Shown: in pieces, positions 10,601-22,549 of the stretch
Layout of the letters: each line of letters opens with the position of its first letter
Position numbering within the stretch: the stretch's first letter is position 1
From: Magnaporthiopsis rhizophila
Lineage: Eukaryota > Ascomycota > Sordariomycetes > Magnaporthales > Magnaporthaceae
Direction of reading: 5' to 3'
Assembly: GCA_003049465.1 (NCBI GenBank)
Contig: PYSS01000103.1
Span: 81,040-145,039, forward strand
DNA length: 64,000 nt
Made by a program: the position numbers and the translations under genes
The notes under the pieces: generated by a model
What the model was told of the DNA's origin: nothing
What the model saw: the letters and a program-made list of their open reading frames with translations, nothing else
The model's database searches: none

Positions 10601-13600
10601 GGTTAATTTTTTACCAAAAGCTTTCCGCCAATATTTTTTAAAAGTTTTTGGTGCACCTTTTAGGTTTGTTCTTTCCTTTTATATGCTTTTTTTTTAATTT
10701 TGTACCCTGCCCATTTAACCAAATAATGCTTGGTTCCGTTAATAATATTTTTGTCCAGGATTTTTTCGATTTTGTACTTTTGTTTTGGGTTAATTTTTAC
10801 TAATTTGTTATTTTTAAACCCCGATAATACTGGTTTAAATAAATTAATATAAAAAACCGGGTGGTTTTTTATAATTAATAGCAGTTAAAATTTATAATTA
10901 ATATTAAAAACCTTTTTTAAAATTTTAAATGGTTCCAATTTTTTATGGTTTAATTTATTGTTTGGTTATTTTATTTTAATATTATATTAAAAAAGATAAA
11001 TATTATTCCTTTTTTTAAAGGTTGGTTTTTTGATCCTTTTTTTATTGGCTTATTTAAATATATAATATTATAATTTTTTTAGCTTTATTTGGAGGTTTTT
11101 GTGCAATTTAATAAGTTTTTTTACCTGTATTTTTGTTATTAGGATATATAATTTTGCCCTGAATTTTTTGTATACCGTAAATATAAACCTGTAATTTGCG
11201 TAAAATAGTGTAATTTTTGTACTTTTGTGCATTAAACTGTTATATGCAAATTGTGCTATAAAAAATAATTATATTTAATTATTTTATTTATAATTAACAA
11301 AATAATATAAATATTGCTTTATAGTTTGATTTGTTCGTTTTATTTGCTTATTTGTTTAAAAATAATATGCTGTAAAAAAGGCATGTTTTGCGTTTAAACT
11401 GGTTATAAGTTATTTCCAAAACTTATTATTAAATAGCTTGTTTCGGTTCGTAATTATACATTTTAATATTCCGTATTTTGCAATTATATTCCGAATAAAA
11501 ATATAAATTAATTTTATAATTTTTGCATTTTTTTTAAACAATAAATATATGGTATATTTGGTAAATCGGTCGATTATTACTATAATATTATTATATTAGA
11601 TATTTATAAAAAAAAATTTTAATTTGGATAGCCCCATAACAAAATCCGTTATAACTTTTTGCTAAATATTACTAAATACTGGTAAAAACTAAAATAATCC
11701 GTAAAATTTGTACCGGTTTGCTTTATTTTTTGCACAGCTTTTATAATTTTTAATTGCTTTTTGCATTTCGGCGCAGGTTTTTATAAATTTGTAATGCTAC
11801 CGAAATTTTTTCCAAATTTTTGTAATTTTTTGATATCTGTATACCAACCAGTTATAAATTTGTTAAATTTTTTTTAAAATCCATTTTTTTTGGGGTATAG
11901 TTTTTGCTAATATTTGTTATACTAAAACCAAAAACCTATTTGATTTTTGTGCTAAAATTATATACATTTTTAATAGCACTTTATTTTTATAATCCGATCG
12001 GCAGCTTAAGGCATTTGTTCGGCCATTCTCCGATCCTTTTTTATATTTAATCCTAAAATTATAATTTTAAAAAAACTAACTCCACCGGATTTGTTATTTG
12101 TTTAATATTTGGCAAGTGATAAAATGTACCAGGTTTTTATAATCCGTATAAACCATAATTTGATAATTTGCTTAGCACAAATATACTTTCCACTTTTCCA
12201 ATACTCGGATAATAATTATAAGCTTTTTATTATGGATCGGGTAATTTAATTCCGGTTTATTTAATTTATATAACAAAAAAGCACAAAAATGCAGCTTTTT
12301 ATTATTATTTTATTAATTAAATTGGGCTTCGATTATAAAATCCGATATATTAATTCCAATCCCAAAAAACTCACCTGGGTTTGGTAAAATTAATACTGGT
12401 TTTTATATTATCGTTTTTTTAGCAAATCGAAAGCTTTTTATTTTTATATTTCTTAATAAAACTGGTGATTATTTTTGGTAAAATTTATAAATAAAATTGC
12501 CATTTTGCTAAAATCCCGGATAAATTATCGATAAAAGTTCAAAAAACCCAAAAAGCCTTGTACTTTTTTAATATTGGTGGATTTGGGCTATTTTTTTATA
12601 ATTTGCACCTTTTTTAATTTTATCCGTACCTAATCCGGCATAACCACATATTTTAAAAAAATAACTTCCTGTGTGTGCCACGTGCATTTTTCGGGTTTAA
12701 TTAAAAGCTTTACATTTTGCAATTTTTGCAAAACTTTATATATATGCTCCTTATATTTTTCCGGTATTTTTAAAAAAATTAAAATATTATTTAAATAGGC
12801 AAATATACAAATATTTAAGCATTTTTGTAATATATGGTTAATTATTCGCTGAAATGTGGCTGGTGCATTGATAAGCCCGAAAATTATCACCAGTAATTCG
12901 TATATTTTTAGCCGGGTTCGAAAAATGGTTTTTCATTTATCTTTTTTTTTAATTTTTAATAGGCTATATATTTTGCATAAATCCAAAACCGTAAATTATT
13001 TAGCTTTGCTAAATCTGTTTCGTAATTTATCGATAAAAGGCAAAAAATATCGGTTTTTTATCGTAGCCTCGTTTAACAAACAATAATCGATATATATCCG
13101 TTTTTTTCCATTTTTTTTGGGAATAAACAATATTTTGTATTCCATAAGGAAATCCAAAAATCGAATAATATTTTATTCCAGGTTTTCCGCAAATTATTTT
13201 TGCAATAACCTTTGTTATTTGGGGTTTAACCGGTATAATTTTTGGTAATTAAATTATGCTTTTAATTTAAGCTTAATTTTATAATCGAATAATTCATATT
13301 CCGAAAGCCCTATTTCCAGATTTTTCTGGAATAATCTCCAATATTAATAATATTTTTCAGGAATATTTTTTAGGTGCTAATATGCCTATTTATTAAGCCA
13401 ATCGTAATTTTGGTTGCAATTTTTTATTATTTCCGTTTTTTGGTTATATTTTTTCTTATAGCCTATTTTTTATCCTTGGGATTTTTTGCTATTAAAGCCG
13501 ATATTACCTGATAAATGCAAATTTATTAATACAATTCGCCAAAATTAACTGCCAAATCCTACTATCGTCACAATAATCCTGTTTGGCCTTTATTTTTTAT

Positions 13601-16180
13601 GGTTCGGGGCCCATAACTATTGGGCTTTTTTATTTCCCAATAATAACTTCCTTTATTAAATTTCCTCCAAAACCCAATTTATTAGGGGATTAAACTTTTT
13701 AAACCAGGAAAAACCCAAAATTAAATCCTTTCCTTTTATATTTATAATATTTAGGGTAACTTTGCAAATTTTTCCTACAATTTTAAACCTAAATCGATTT
13801 ACCTCCGAACCAATTATTTTACCGTTATAAATAACTGGTTTTTTTTCCACAATTCCAAAACCGTACAGCTATTATTTTTATTATATTACTATACTGTACT
13901 TTATTATTATTTTTAATGCAATATAATTTTTGTTAAATCCGCAATCGATTATTATTACCAATTATTATTTTTGCCATTTAACCACTTTTCTAATATAAAA
14001 TAAATAATTTGCTATAATTTTTGCTAGGATTTTTTTAATTTGTTTTTTTTATCCATATTAAACTTTTGTTCCGGTAAAATACCCTAATTTTTTGGCTTAT
14101 ACTGGTAACCGGAATAAAACTATCCAGTTTGCTAATTTCTGACCTTCCTTTTAGCATAACATTTGCATTTCGATTTTTAATAAACGTAATATAACAGTAA
14201 CCCTGCTATACATACCATAAAATAATAAAATACTGGGGCAAATATTACTGTTCTTTTAATATAATTACGGAACACAATTTGCCATTTAAATAACTGTTAT
14301 TCCTATTTTAGCAAACCTCGAGGTTCCTCGCTATTCCTTATTAAAAACCAATCGTTTTTTAGCTTTTTAGGCAAATAATTACTGCAATTATAATATAAAT
14401 ATTCTGCCCAAAAAATTCCTGTATACCCCTTGCCATCCACCGCTAAATTTTTATAATCCCTGCTAATTATATAATTTTATTGGTATAAAAATGGATCATT
14501 TTCCCAATACCGTATTTGGTGCATATTTTTTTTCGTAATAAATAACGGTTTCATTATTTCGGCCCCAATCCAGGCACCGATCATCATTTTCCATTACAGG
14601 CACCTTGCGGTATAATTTGCAATTTTTAAATTTTTCCGGATTATTGGGCCATATTTCGAATAATAAATACACCGGCACCTTATAAATATAAGTATAAACT
14701 TTTTAATAAAATACTTTATTTTTATCGCTAATCGTGGCATACGTTTTTTTTTACCCATTATTTCCGTATTTTATTTTTTGTGCTTTTTGGGATTTTTTTT
14801 TGCAAATGCCCAAAATTTGCCCAGCTTAAAACTTTTATTATCCGGCCCTTTGGTTAAATACATTTAGCCAAACGGTTTTTGGTTTAAACTTTTTTTATTA
14901 TCCTTAACCAATATATCTAACATTTCGTTTTGGATTAATAGGTTTTTAAATACTGCCAGGGCTTGCTAAAAAATGCATTATTCCTTTTGTAAAATTTCAA
15001 GGTTATTATTAAGGGTATTTTTCTGCATTTCCTATTTTTCCAACTTTTCGAATTCGGTTATTATGGGTACCCTGTTTAATTTGTCGATCCATCGGGTGGC
15101 AGCCAAATATTGCTAGGGGTATTAACCTAATCTGTCCTTATCTAATTTATGCATAAAATATCCGTTATTAAAATAATAAATTCAGCTAAATAAAACTTTT
15201 AAATATAGGGTTTTTTTTGGTCCGTGTATCGGATAATTGCAAATTATTTTTGGGGATAATCCTTTTTGATATATTTTTATTATCCATATTTAAAATATCT
15301 TTTGTTTTTGGCATTTTGCTATTTGATATGCTTCTGTTTTTTATACTGCTTTTTTTGTTACTAAAGGTATATAACCCTTGCAAACAAATTTATAAATCCC
15401 GAATATATTCTATGCATAATAAATTATTATTATCTGGCTTTTTTTTGGTTTGTTTTATTATTTTATCGCGCTGGCTGGAATTATTAAACCTTTTTTTCCA
15501 AGCATTATTTATATAATTTGTTATTAATACAAATAATTTTGGTAATATAATCGACAAAATCCTTAGGCCTTTTTTTTGGCCAATTTATCCTTTATATTAT
15601 TTTTTAATCCCTGGTAAAACTGAAACATTTTGGTATTTTCCGTCCAGTTAAATTTATTAACAAATCGCTGAAATTTGGCAATATAAATGGATGCTAAGCC
15701 TTTTTAGCACAGCTAAAATAATTTTCTTTCAGTTACCTGTTTTTTATCCACTTATCCGAATATTTTGGCAATTTTTTCGCCAAACTTTTTAAAATTTGCG
15801 AAAATTAGCTTAATAAATTCACTTGATTTGTTATTTTTTTTTAAAATAATCAGCTTATATAGGCTCGAACCAATCCTTAATTTTATTATTAAAGCAAATG
15901 GCGGTATAAGCTATTTTCTGGTAATTATTTTGGAAATTATCCTGATAAAACTTAAAATAATTTTTGTATTCCGTAAAAAAGATTTTAAATTTGCCTTTTT
16001 TCCTGTTATATTTGTTTGAAATAAGAAACTTATAAATAAAAATAATTTTGGGCTACTTTTTAAATTTCTCGAACTTTTCGATAAAGGTTTTTAAAATTAA
16101 GGTAGAATTATTATAATCCGTGCTATCAATAATAATAATCTCGATTTTTTTGGTTGCGGTTGCTATAATTACTGCTATTT
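10553..16180 (-). pseudogene. Element B gag-pol remnant
   Basis: Approximate minus-strand domains: gag 15300-16180, protease 13650-13940 (LILGFSWFKKFNPLINWV is visible), RT 12530-13130, RNase H 12060-12330, integrase 11000-12050 and chromodomain 10740-10830. The RT piece 12630-12890 keeps FGLINAPATFQR and YLNN in place of YLDD. The pol stop (…PVPK-TAA at 10553) is at the same place as in F, G and H, so it is the natural end. Confidence 0.85.
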
Positions 16181-16217
16181 GTTACCTCCGGTAAATGCTG
16201 AACAGGATCAGTTAAAA

Positions 16218-16678
16218 TATTACAATTATAGGCCTTTTGCTTTTAGGGTAGGGCATTTAAGGGCGGTGTTAAGCAGTATTGGGTTGCAAAATTGCCTTGC
16301 ACGAGGTTTGGAAGTTTTAATAAAATAGTTATCTGTTATTGCTTGCCCAAAGGGGTGTTTTGGAGCTAATTTAGATTAATTAATGCCAAAGCTTCAGTTA
16401 AAAATTATTTAACACAATAGGAAATTCCTCCTTATATACCCGTAAATCCCTATACCATATTTGTGTTATATTTGTTATATTTATAACAAATATATCACCG
16501 TGCTATATCTGTTATGTTTATAACAAATATATTATCCGTGCTTAGGTAAATGCCTAGTTATGTAACTCCCTCCTGGCCTTGGTTATTCGGCCTTTGGCCT
16601 TCCATAACTGCGGGGTAAAGGCGTCCCGCTGGGGGTTAGCCCCAGCCCTTCTGTCCCCTGCCAGCTGCGGTCGTAACA
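16218..16678 (-). repeat. LTR, 5' copy of element B
   Basis: 461 bp, from TATTACAATT (RIP form of TGTTACAATT) to GGTCGTAACA. It is followed by the target duplication CCAGA. The last 120 bp are almost free of RIP, while the middle is strongly affected. Confidence 0.9.
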
Positions 16679-17330
16679 CCAGATAGGCTCGAATTAATTT
16701 TTGATTTTCCCGTTAAAGCGAGTGGCGGTATAAGCCATTTTTTGGTAATCATTTTGGAAATTGTTTTGGTAAAATTTAAAATAGCCCTTGCATTTTGTAA
16801 AGAAGGTTTTAAGCTTGTTTTTTTTTTAAATTAGGGTTATTTTGGTTTGTTATTTAAGCCTTTCGATTTTTTCGATGAGGGCTTGTATGGCTAGCCCGGC
16901 ATTGCTGTACTTTTTGCCTGCAACGATAATGCTTTCCGGTTTTTTAGCTGCGGTTGATATAATTATTTATTATTTGTACTTTCGGTAAATGCTGAACAGG
17001 ATTAATCAAAATATTTTAATTATAAACTTTTTTGTTTTTAAAATAGGGCATTTAGGGGCGGTATTAAGCAGTACTGGGTTGCAAGGTTGCTTTGCACGTG
17101 ATTTGGGGGTTTGGTAAAATAATTATTTGTATTGCTTGCTCAAAAGGGTATTTTGGAGCTAATTTAGGTTGATTAATGCCAAGGCCTCAGTTAAAATTAC
17201 TTTTATATAAAGGTTTTGCCTTTTATTTATAAGCGGGCAACTTTTTTACTGGAGTTTTTGATCTGTAATTTGCGAGGCAGATTATAAAGCATTTCTTTTG
17301 ATCTGTAAAGGCCCTGCCAGAAACAAACCT
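16679..17330 (-). mobile_element. Element C, right part: gag start and 5' LTR
   Basis: After CCAGA, the gag interrupted at 2008 resumes (TAGGCTCGAA… as in B near 15860) and runs to about 16985. The primer-site region and an LTR starting near 17012 follow. The LTR loses its U3 end against unique sequence near 17320-17330. Confidence 0.8.
17012..17330 (-). repeat. LTR of element C, U3 truncated
   Basis: The R/U5 part matches the other LTRs (GGAGCTAATTTAGGTTGATT and GCCTCAGTTAA hairpin arms). The U3 contains GATCTGTAAT/GGCAGATTA repeats like those of the LTR fragment at 54302. The right edge is estimated. Confidence 0.7.
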
Positions 17331-18318
17331 GGTTATCTCGCCTTGCCGCGGTTAGGAATCAGCTGCTCCGCTTCCCCATGAATTCTCAAGGTTCATAACT
17401 GTCAATCAAAGACCACTAACCTTTCGCATGGAGGTGAAGGCAGCGCTCGCAAGTGGACGAATAAAGAAGCACATGGTAGCCAAAGGCGACAGAAGGGAGC
17501 TGGAGCTTAGAGAAAAGGTATAAGATCCTTAATAGCTGCTATTTTGCGGTCCGAATGGGAAACGTTACTGAGGGCTCGGGTGATAATCAAAGAATCTCGG
17601 TTATGGTACAAAGACGGACGCCTGCATTTTGTACATGTGAGTATGCTCAGTTCTCCACGCTCTGCCCATAGACGTTACATCTCGGCGAGCTGGCCGGGCC
17701 TGATAATATTCAAAATCCCAGCAGCCTAACAGCTAGAGCAATAGGAGCCCATGGAGACTCTGTGAAAGAAGGTACATGTATGAGTTTATTGCGATTTATA
17801 AATTAGTTTGCTTTCTTGTTCCGGTTATCAAGCTCTGTCCCTATCTTCGGGGACAACTTTCACTGTTACTCATTTAGTAGCAAATTCTTAAATTGGGCTC
17901 CGTCCGTTCATAGATCTTTCCTCAGCAATAGCCTAATTAGCATTCACCGTAAATCTCGAAGGATCTGTGTTCTGACTGGGACAAGATAGCGGGTGTTTAC
18001 CCAGGAGATAGATAGTGAAAGAAGGATATGTGAATGGAATTGACACAAAGAAATTCCGCCCGAGAATCACCTATAACAAACCTGTCACCGGCGCTCCTTT
18101 GGAGTGTCTAAACAAGGAATGCGCAGGCTGGGCCCAGGGTATTTGAATTCATGAGAAGTCGACATCCGCAACGGGAGGCATTCTCCAAACACTTCCGTGG
18201 GAACGACGGCTTGCAAAAACCCACCGAGACTGACATTATCCTAGTTGGTCAACTAGAGTGCCTGCTCTGTTCGGAATCAATTATCATCAGACTATCAAAT
18301 CATCCGCCAACAGAAAAC
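17331..18318. other. Unique non-repeat sequence, no gene recognised
   Basis: Base composition returns to normal at the end of the retroelement block. Short open frames exist (for example 17544-17729) but show no family motif. The last 170 bp are open in frame with the gene at 18319 and could be its 5' part, with an alternative ATG at 18151. Confidence 0.6.
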
Positions 18319-19290
18319 ATGACCACGACATCGATCCCTGGGCCGACCTGCTGCATCAGGCTCATGCACCACTACATAGTCTGCGACGTCCGCCCGCACA
18401 GCTCACTCTGGGACGCCGGCCGCCAGCGGGCCGAGAACGTGGTGGACCCGCTCGCGGCCCCGAGCAGGTGCGACGACGCGTGCCCCGGCCTGCCAAAACA
18501 ACACAGACGCAACATCATCCCGGGACGCCAGCGACGGGGCCCGCCCTGTCGGACGCACGACTGCTGTCAGGTGGCCATCACGTGGCTGCGGTGCTCGACG
18601 CACCACGCGGCACGGTTCGAAACCCGCAGCGACGCCGCCCAGCGCGCGTGGGACGAGCGCGACGACGCGGCGACGACGCTGCACTCGTACGAGCAAGACG
18701 CGGCTGCGGCTGCGACGCCGTGGCGCGAGATGCGCACCGTGGCGGCGCCGGGCCGCGTGGCGCACGCCCTCGGCCTCGTGGTCGAGCTGTCGTCGTCGCG
18801 GTCGCTCCGGGACGCGCACGCCCGGCAGCACCCGCATCTGCCGTGGGACCGGCTTCCGGAGCTCGCGCACGCGCTGGGCGAGCTGCTGGACTGCCACTGG
18901 AGGAGGCGCGAGGCTGCTGCTGCTGCTGCCGCCACCACGCTGTCGCCGCCCGTGGACTGGTGGCGGGACGGCGCGGCAGAGGCGCGGGCGGGCTATGACG
19001 ATAACGATGGGCTGCGGGGGACCTCCGGAGGCGGAGCCGGCAGCACCGCCTCGTCGTCGTCGTCGTCGTCGTCCGCGACGCTGGTCATGCCTTACTTGTT
19101 TTGGGCCCTGCGGGAAACGCGGCCGGGCACAGCTGAGGAGAGGGCGCGACTCGCGTGCCGTCGGGCCACGGCGCGGTATGTCGACAGTCTGCTCGGCCTG
19201 GAACAGGTGCTGCTCGACCTAGACTCGGGGTGGCCGCCGTTGGGCGTGTGCTGTGGCGTGCGCAGAGTCTTTTCCCCCCTGACTTTCTGA
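18319..19290 (+). CDS. Hypothetical Cys/Trp-containing protein
   Basis: This is a GC-rich 323-codon frame starting MTTTSIPGPTCC; an upstream ATG in the same frame at 18151 would add 56 residues. The N-terminal third looks structured: an RLMHHYIVCDVRPHSSLWDAG segment, then a basic stretch with RRGPP and a Cys/His cluster (CRTHDCCQ…CSTHH). An Ala/Arg-rich helical middle, a Ser run encoded by repeated TCG (19051-19074) and a PYLFWALRETRPG segment follow. I do not recognise the family. Long frames on the opposite strand (18403-18897) reflect GC-rich codons. The downstream neighbour points the same way. It may itself be damaged. Confidence 0.5.
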   Translation: MTTTSIPGPTCCIRLMHHYIVCDVRPHSSLWDAGRQRAENVVDPLAAPSRCDDACPGLPKQHRRNIIPGRQRRGPPCRTHDCCQVAITWLRCSTHHAARFETRSDAAQRAWDERDDAATTLHSYEQDAAAAATPWREMRTVAAPGRVAHALGLVVELSSSRSLRDAHARQHPHLPWDRLPELAHALGELLDCHWRRREAAAAAAATTLSPPVDWWRDGAAEARAGYDDNDGLRGTSGGGAGSTASSSSSSSSATLVMPYLFWALRETRPGTAEERARLACRRATARYVDSLLGLEQVLLDLDSGWPPLGVCCGVRRVFSPLTF

Positions 19291-19819
19291 CCAAGCGGAG
19301 TGTTGTGTGTGTGTGTGTGTGTGTGCTGCCGACCGCGCTCCAAGCCTGGACGATTTCGATTCTAGCAGTATCTTCTCTCCTTTCTAGCACCGTGAGCGAT
19401 TCGGCAGGTTTCATGCTTTCACTTTTGAGTTTTGTCGTCATCCATCGGTGTATTCTTTCCGTTTTATTGGAGGACGTTCCGTCTCCCCGCATTCCTGGTG
19501 GTCGGAACCGTTCTAGTTTCGAAGTTATTAGAATTGATGAAAGCCGTTTTAGGTTTAGTGTGCCGGTCCGTGAACACCGCGTCGCAGAAACGAGCGTTGG
19601 TGGAGCGGTCCCGCGGTAGCTCCCTCACAGTAACTATTGATAGGGACGCTTCCCCGGGTGCGCTAAACTCAATAGGGCTTAGATTAACTCTATTTAACTT
19701 TCGAGATTATCTGGTTGCCCTGTCTTCGGATTGGCATCAAATATTCCGCGGGGACTGGGGCGGGATGACAATATCGCGAACGAACGAAGCCGGCAGGCTA
19801 CGCTCTGGCATAATGGCAT
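19291..19819. other. Intergenic or former intron region with GT microsatellite
   Basis: A (GT)n run lies at 19304-19325. The rest is mixed-composition sequence with no convincing coding signal. A GTGAGT…GTGCAG pair (about 19823-19875) could be an intron at the start of the next gene, but I could not join it to a clean upstream exon. Confidence 0.45.
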
Positions 19820-20611
19820 GTGAGTTGTTTCTTGTCTTTATCTTGTTTTTTGAGTCCGTCTCGGCGGGTGCAGAAGGGGCCGCTTGCTGTGCCCTTGGGC
19901 AGTACCACGAGCGGCGATGTGGCGGCAGGTGAGGAGAGCGAGGGCGATGACGTGGCGCTTATCGAGCTTGCGTTTAAGTCGTCCGAGAAGCTGCGCTGCC
20001 TGCTGGATGAGCTGCGGGTCAAGGCCTCAACGACTGCGGTGCCATCCTCGGCTGGAGCAGGCGGCGGCATCGGCGGCATGTTCACGCCCTGCAGCACTTT
20101 GTCGACAGCCGCCGGCGCCGGCGCTCCTGACAGTGGCGGGCCGTCGGACGCCCACTTGGACATGATCATCGGCCTGCATGTGGCCACTGCCTACGTGGCT
20201 CTGAACGGCGTCCTACAGCATGCGTTGCGCGGCGTGCACGCGGCTGTGGCTCAGAGCAGCGCCGCCGCCGGAGGCGCGGAAGGAGGCCCACTGCTCGCCA
20301 CCAGCGGCAAGGGGCAGCAATGGCTCCTCATCCCAACGCTCCCGGGAATAAAGATGGCGGGGCTGGCGTGCGTGGACGACGACGACGATCTGCGGGCACG
20401 GCTGTTTGCCGAGACGTGCTTGCACGTGGCCACGGCAATTCACTGCCGACTGGAGGCCGTTGCCGGCGCAGGGCTAGGCAGAGACTTTGTCCGCCCTGTC
20501 AACATGGTTCTGGGCAGGGGCCAGCAATCGGCACAGAGCGGCGTTGACGTCCGCGCCGTCAGAGAGCTGTGCGCTCAGATCTCGGGCGCGGTGCAGGAGA
20601 GGGTTTGGTAA
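19820..20611 (+). pseudogene. Possible C-terminal part of a Zn2Cys6-type regulator
   Basis: The frame is open for 263 codons and clearly coding-like from about 19877. The order of features recalls the C-terminal half of fungal secondary-metabolism regulators: a helix ending in LRCLLDELR, a segment HLDMIIGLHVATAYVALNGV, a LLIPTLPGIKMAGL loop, then RARLFAETCLHVATAIHCRLE. No zinc-cluster motif (CxxCRxRKxKCD) is visible upstream, so the DNA-binding end is lost or lies in an exon I cannot define. It sits just upstream of the methyltransferase and P450 remnants, which fits a regulator of that locus. The family assignment is by resemblance only, and the protein could be unrelated. Confidence 0.35.
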
Positions 20612-21213
20612 TTGAGGGTAGGTGCCAGAGAGGTAAATGAGACGAGATGGTGTCAGGCACACATTGGAGCTTGATAACTGTTCCCAAGGGGTAGTGCTCG
20701 CAAGAGGAATGCTCAACAAAAACTGCCCAAAGATGACCCGGAGACAGAAGCGTCACTGCAAGCTCCCACTTGGATGAGACCATGAGGACATGCATTAATT
20801 AGCCGTGGCCCCCGCGCCATAGATATTTATGTAGTCAGTGCTGCTCCAGCCTGTAGATCAGAGAAAGAGGAAGAATAAAAAAGAATAGAGGCTGTCAGAT
20901 GCCCGAAACAGCGCTGGGAAGGATATTGTCGGGCAGCCTAACGGATTGCACGTTACCCTCGGTCATCCCTAGGCTGTGAACCGCAACAAGCAACCTGCGC
21001 TGGAACGATCGCGTGCCGTCCCAGACAGTGCCCACAGTCCGCGGGACAGGGCATCGAACGGAGGAGAGGGACGGGGGGTATAAGATGTCAACGGATCAAC
21101 AGCGGCCTGTCCCACTGGGCGGTGGTGGGCAGCTTCAGTGGCAGATGGAGGCCTGCTGACGCCACAGTTCTTTACTGTACCCAAAACGGCAAGGCCACTC
21201 ACTATCTACCACA
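20612..21213. other. Intergenic, no gene recognised
   Basis: This is the region between the convergent ends of the regulator-like frame and the methyltransferase remnant. There are no repeats or coding signals beyond short frames. Confidence 0.6.
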
Positions 21214-22188
21214 TTAATCAACAGGCTTGCGCCCAACGACAACGTGCAGCTTACAAATGGAGTGCTGAATGGTGCGCACAAAAGTCTCATCGTAATCCTT
21301 CCTCATGTCCTGCAGCACCTCGGGCGCGCGCCGGGGGCCGGAGTGGCGCTCCACGCAGCCCCAAACGGTGTCGACGACGGTGCCCCAATACTCGTCGTCG
21401 GCCTCCCGCCCCCGCAGCTTGGGCGGCCCGCCGTGCGGGATGTCGTACACGTCGGCGCTGACGACTTCGACCCCGGCGGCGGGCAGCAGCTCGGCGGCCA
21501 TGTCGCGGCCGGCGCGCATGTTGAGGCCCAGCGCGGCGGCGTCGGCCAGCCAGAGGCGATGCCACATCCACGACGGGCCGAGCTTGTCGCCGTAGGCCTC
21601 CGGCCGAACGGCCAGTCCGGCCCCGCGCGGGACATGGGGTCGTACTCCTGCAGCTCGCAGACCCCGCCCGGGGCCAGGAGCGGCACGACCACGTCGCGCA
21701 GGTGCTAGGACCAACCGGCGATGCCGAGGATGAGCAGGCGCTGGAAGACGTAGTCGAGGGACCCCCGCTGCAGGGCGCCCGAGCGCAGGAGGCCGGCGGC
21801 GTCGCCGCGCAGGTACATCACGTTGGGCAGCTAGCCGTGACGGTCCGTCGGCACGGGCGACAGGTCGACGCCCACGACCTGGGAGGTCGGGAACAGCCGC
21901 CCCAGCTGCGTGGTGAAGAAGCCAGTGCCGCAGCCGAGGTCGAGGATCCGGCGAGGTGCAGAGGGCGAGAGGGGTGCGTGGAACACCTTGCCGCCCATCA
22001 GCTCGGCAAAGACGCGGTACTAGGCGTCGAGGCGCTCCTGCTCCGGGGTGCTGATGGAAGGGTGGGTTTAGCCGGGGTGGTGGTTTCGGGTGATTTGTAA
22101 TCGAGTTATCTTACTCGTTGGGGAGCTGGTATGGGCCGTTTGGGTCGGCATAGGTCCGAGCGGGAGCTGGAGGGCTGGTGGCTGCCAT
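21214..22188 (-). pseudogene. LaeA/UMTA-like SAM methyltransferase, inactivated
   Basis: Exon 1 is 22115-22188 (ATG at 22188) and ends in …YQLPN. A 64-bp intron follows (22051-22114; GTAAGA…TCAG). Exon 2 continues TPEQERLDA-stop-YRVF, exactly where LaeA-like enzymes have EQxRLDxQH. Motif I is intact (ILDLGCGTGFF), with VVGVDLSP behind it. The C-terminus has a Trp/Tyr-rich segment and ends CKLHVVVGRKPVD. Three in-frame TAG stops (22020-22022, 21831-21833, 21705-21707) all fit CAG to TAG. A frameshift near 21600 separates the C-terminal third. The family methylates small molecules or acts in secondary-metabolism control. It is probably dead, killed by RIP-type mutation although it is not itself a repeat. 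Confidence 0.8.
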
Positions 22189-22549
22189 TGAGGCGTGGAT
22201 ACAGCGAGTGCCGAGGATTTCTAGTTGCGTTTATTCCTTTAGGGCAGCGAGAAGATCGTTAGGTAATGGCAACGAACCCAGGAAGTGAGCCCCTCGGAGT
22301 GGGTGGGATGCTATATGGAAGCCAGGCTCGGTTATCGTACACACGAGAAGCGGTACATAAAAAGTCGGAGAATAGCATCATACCGAGCTGTTCGGCCGCA
22401 TATTCGGAGGGAAAACCTCGCCGACAGAAGGTTACCTACGGAATGTACGGTACATACGACTCTTCGGAGTATTAGCGCCGGAGGGCCTTGACATCCCCTG
22501 CAGCAAAAGTTAAATGCAGCAACCTTGGCAAAACCCCCGAAAGCAATCA
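22189..22549. other. Intergenic between methyltransferase and P450 remnants
   Basis: This would hold the promoter of the methyltransferase and the 3' end of the P450, both on the minus strand. It contains GTACATA-like repeats (22345-22455). No gene is seen. Confidence 0.5.

Larger units (their letters stand above)
9501..16678 (-). mobile_element. Element B: Ty3/gypsy chromovirus, RIP-inactivated (outer partner of A)
   Basis: Its right LTR is complete (16218-16678, 461 bp). Its left LTR is split by element A: 388 bp at 9501-9888, with the first 73 bp represented by 2009-2081. 73 + 388 equals 461, exactly the length of the right LTR. The 5-bp duplication CCAGA lies at 2004-2008 and 16679-16683, so the whole A+B nest was inserted in the gag of element C. 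The body is minus-strand gag-pol plus a plus-strand accessory frame. Confidence 0.9.

Noticed and set aside
18403..18897. Long minus-strand frames opposite the hypothetical gene at 18319
   Set aside because: Arg/Ala-rich shadows of GC3-rich codons without motifs.
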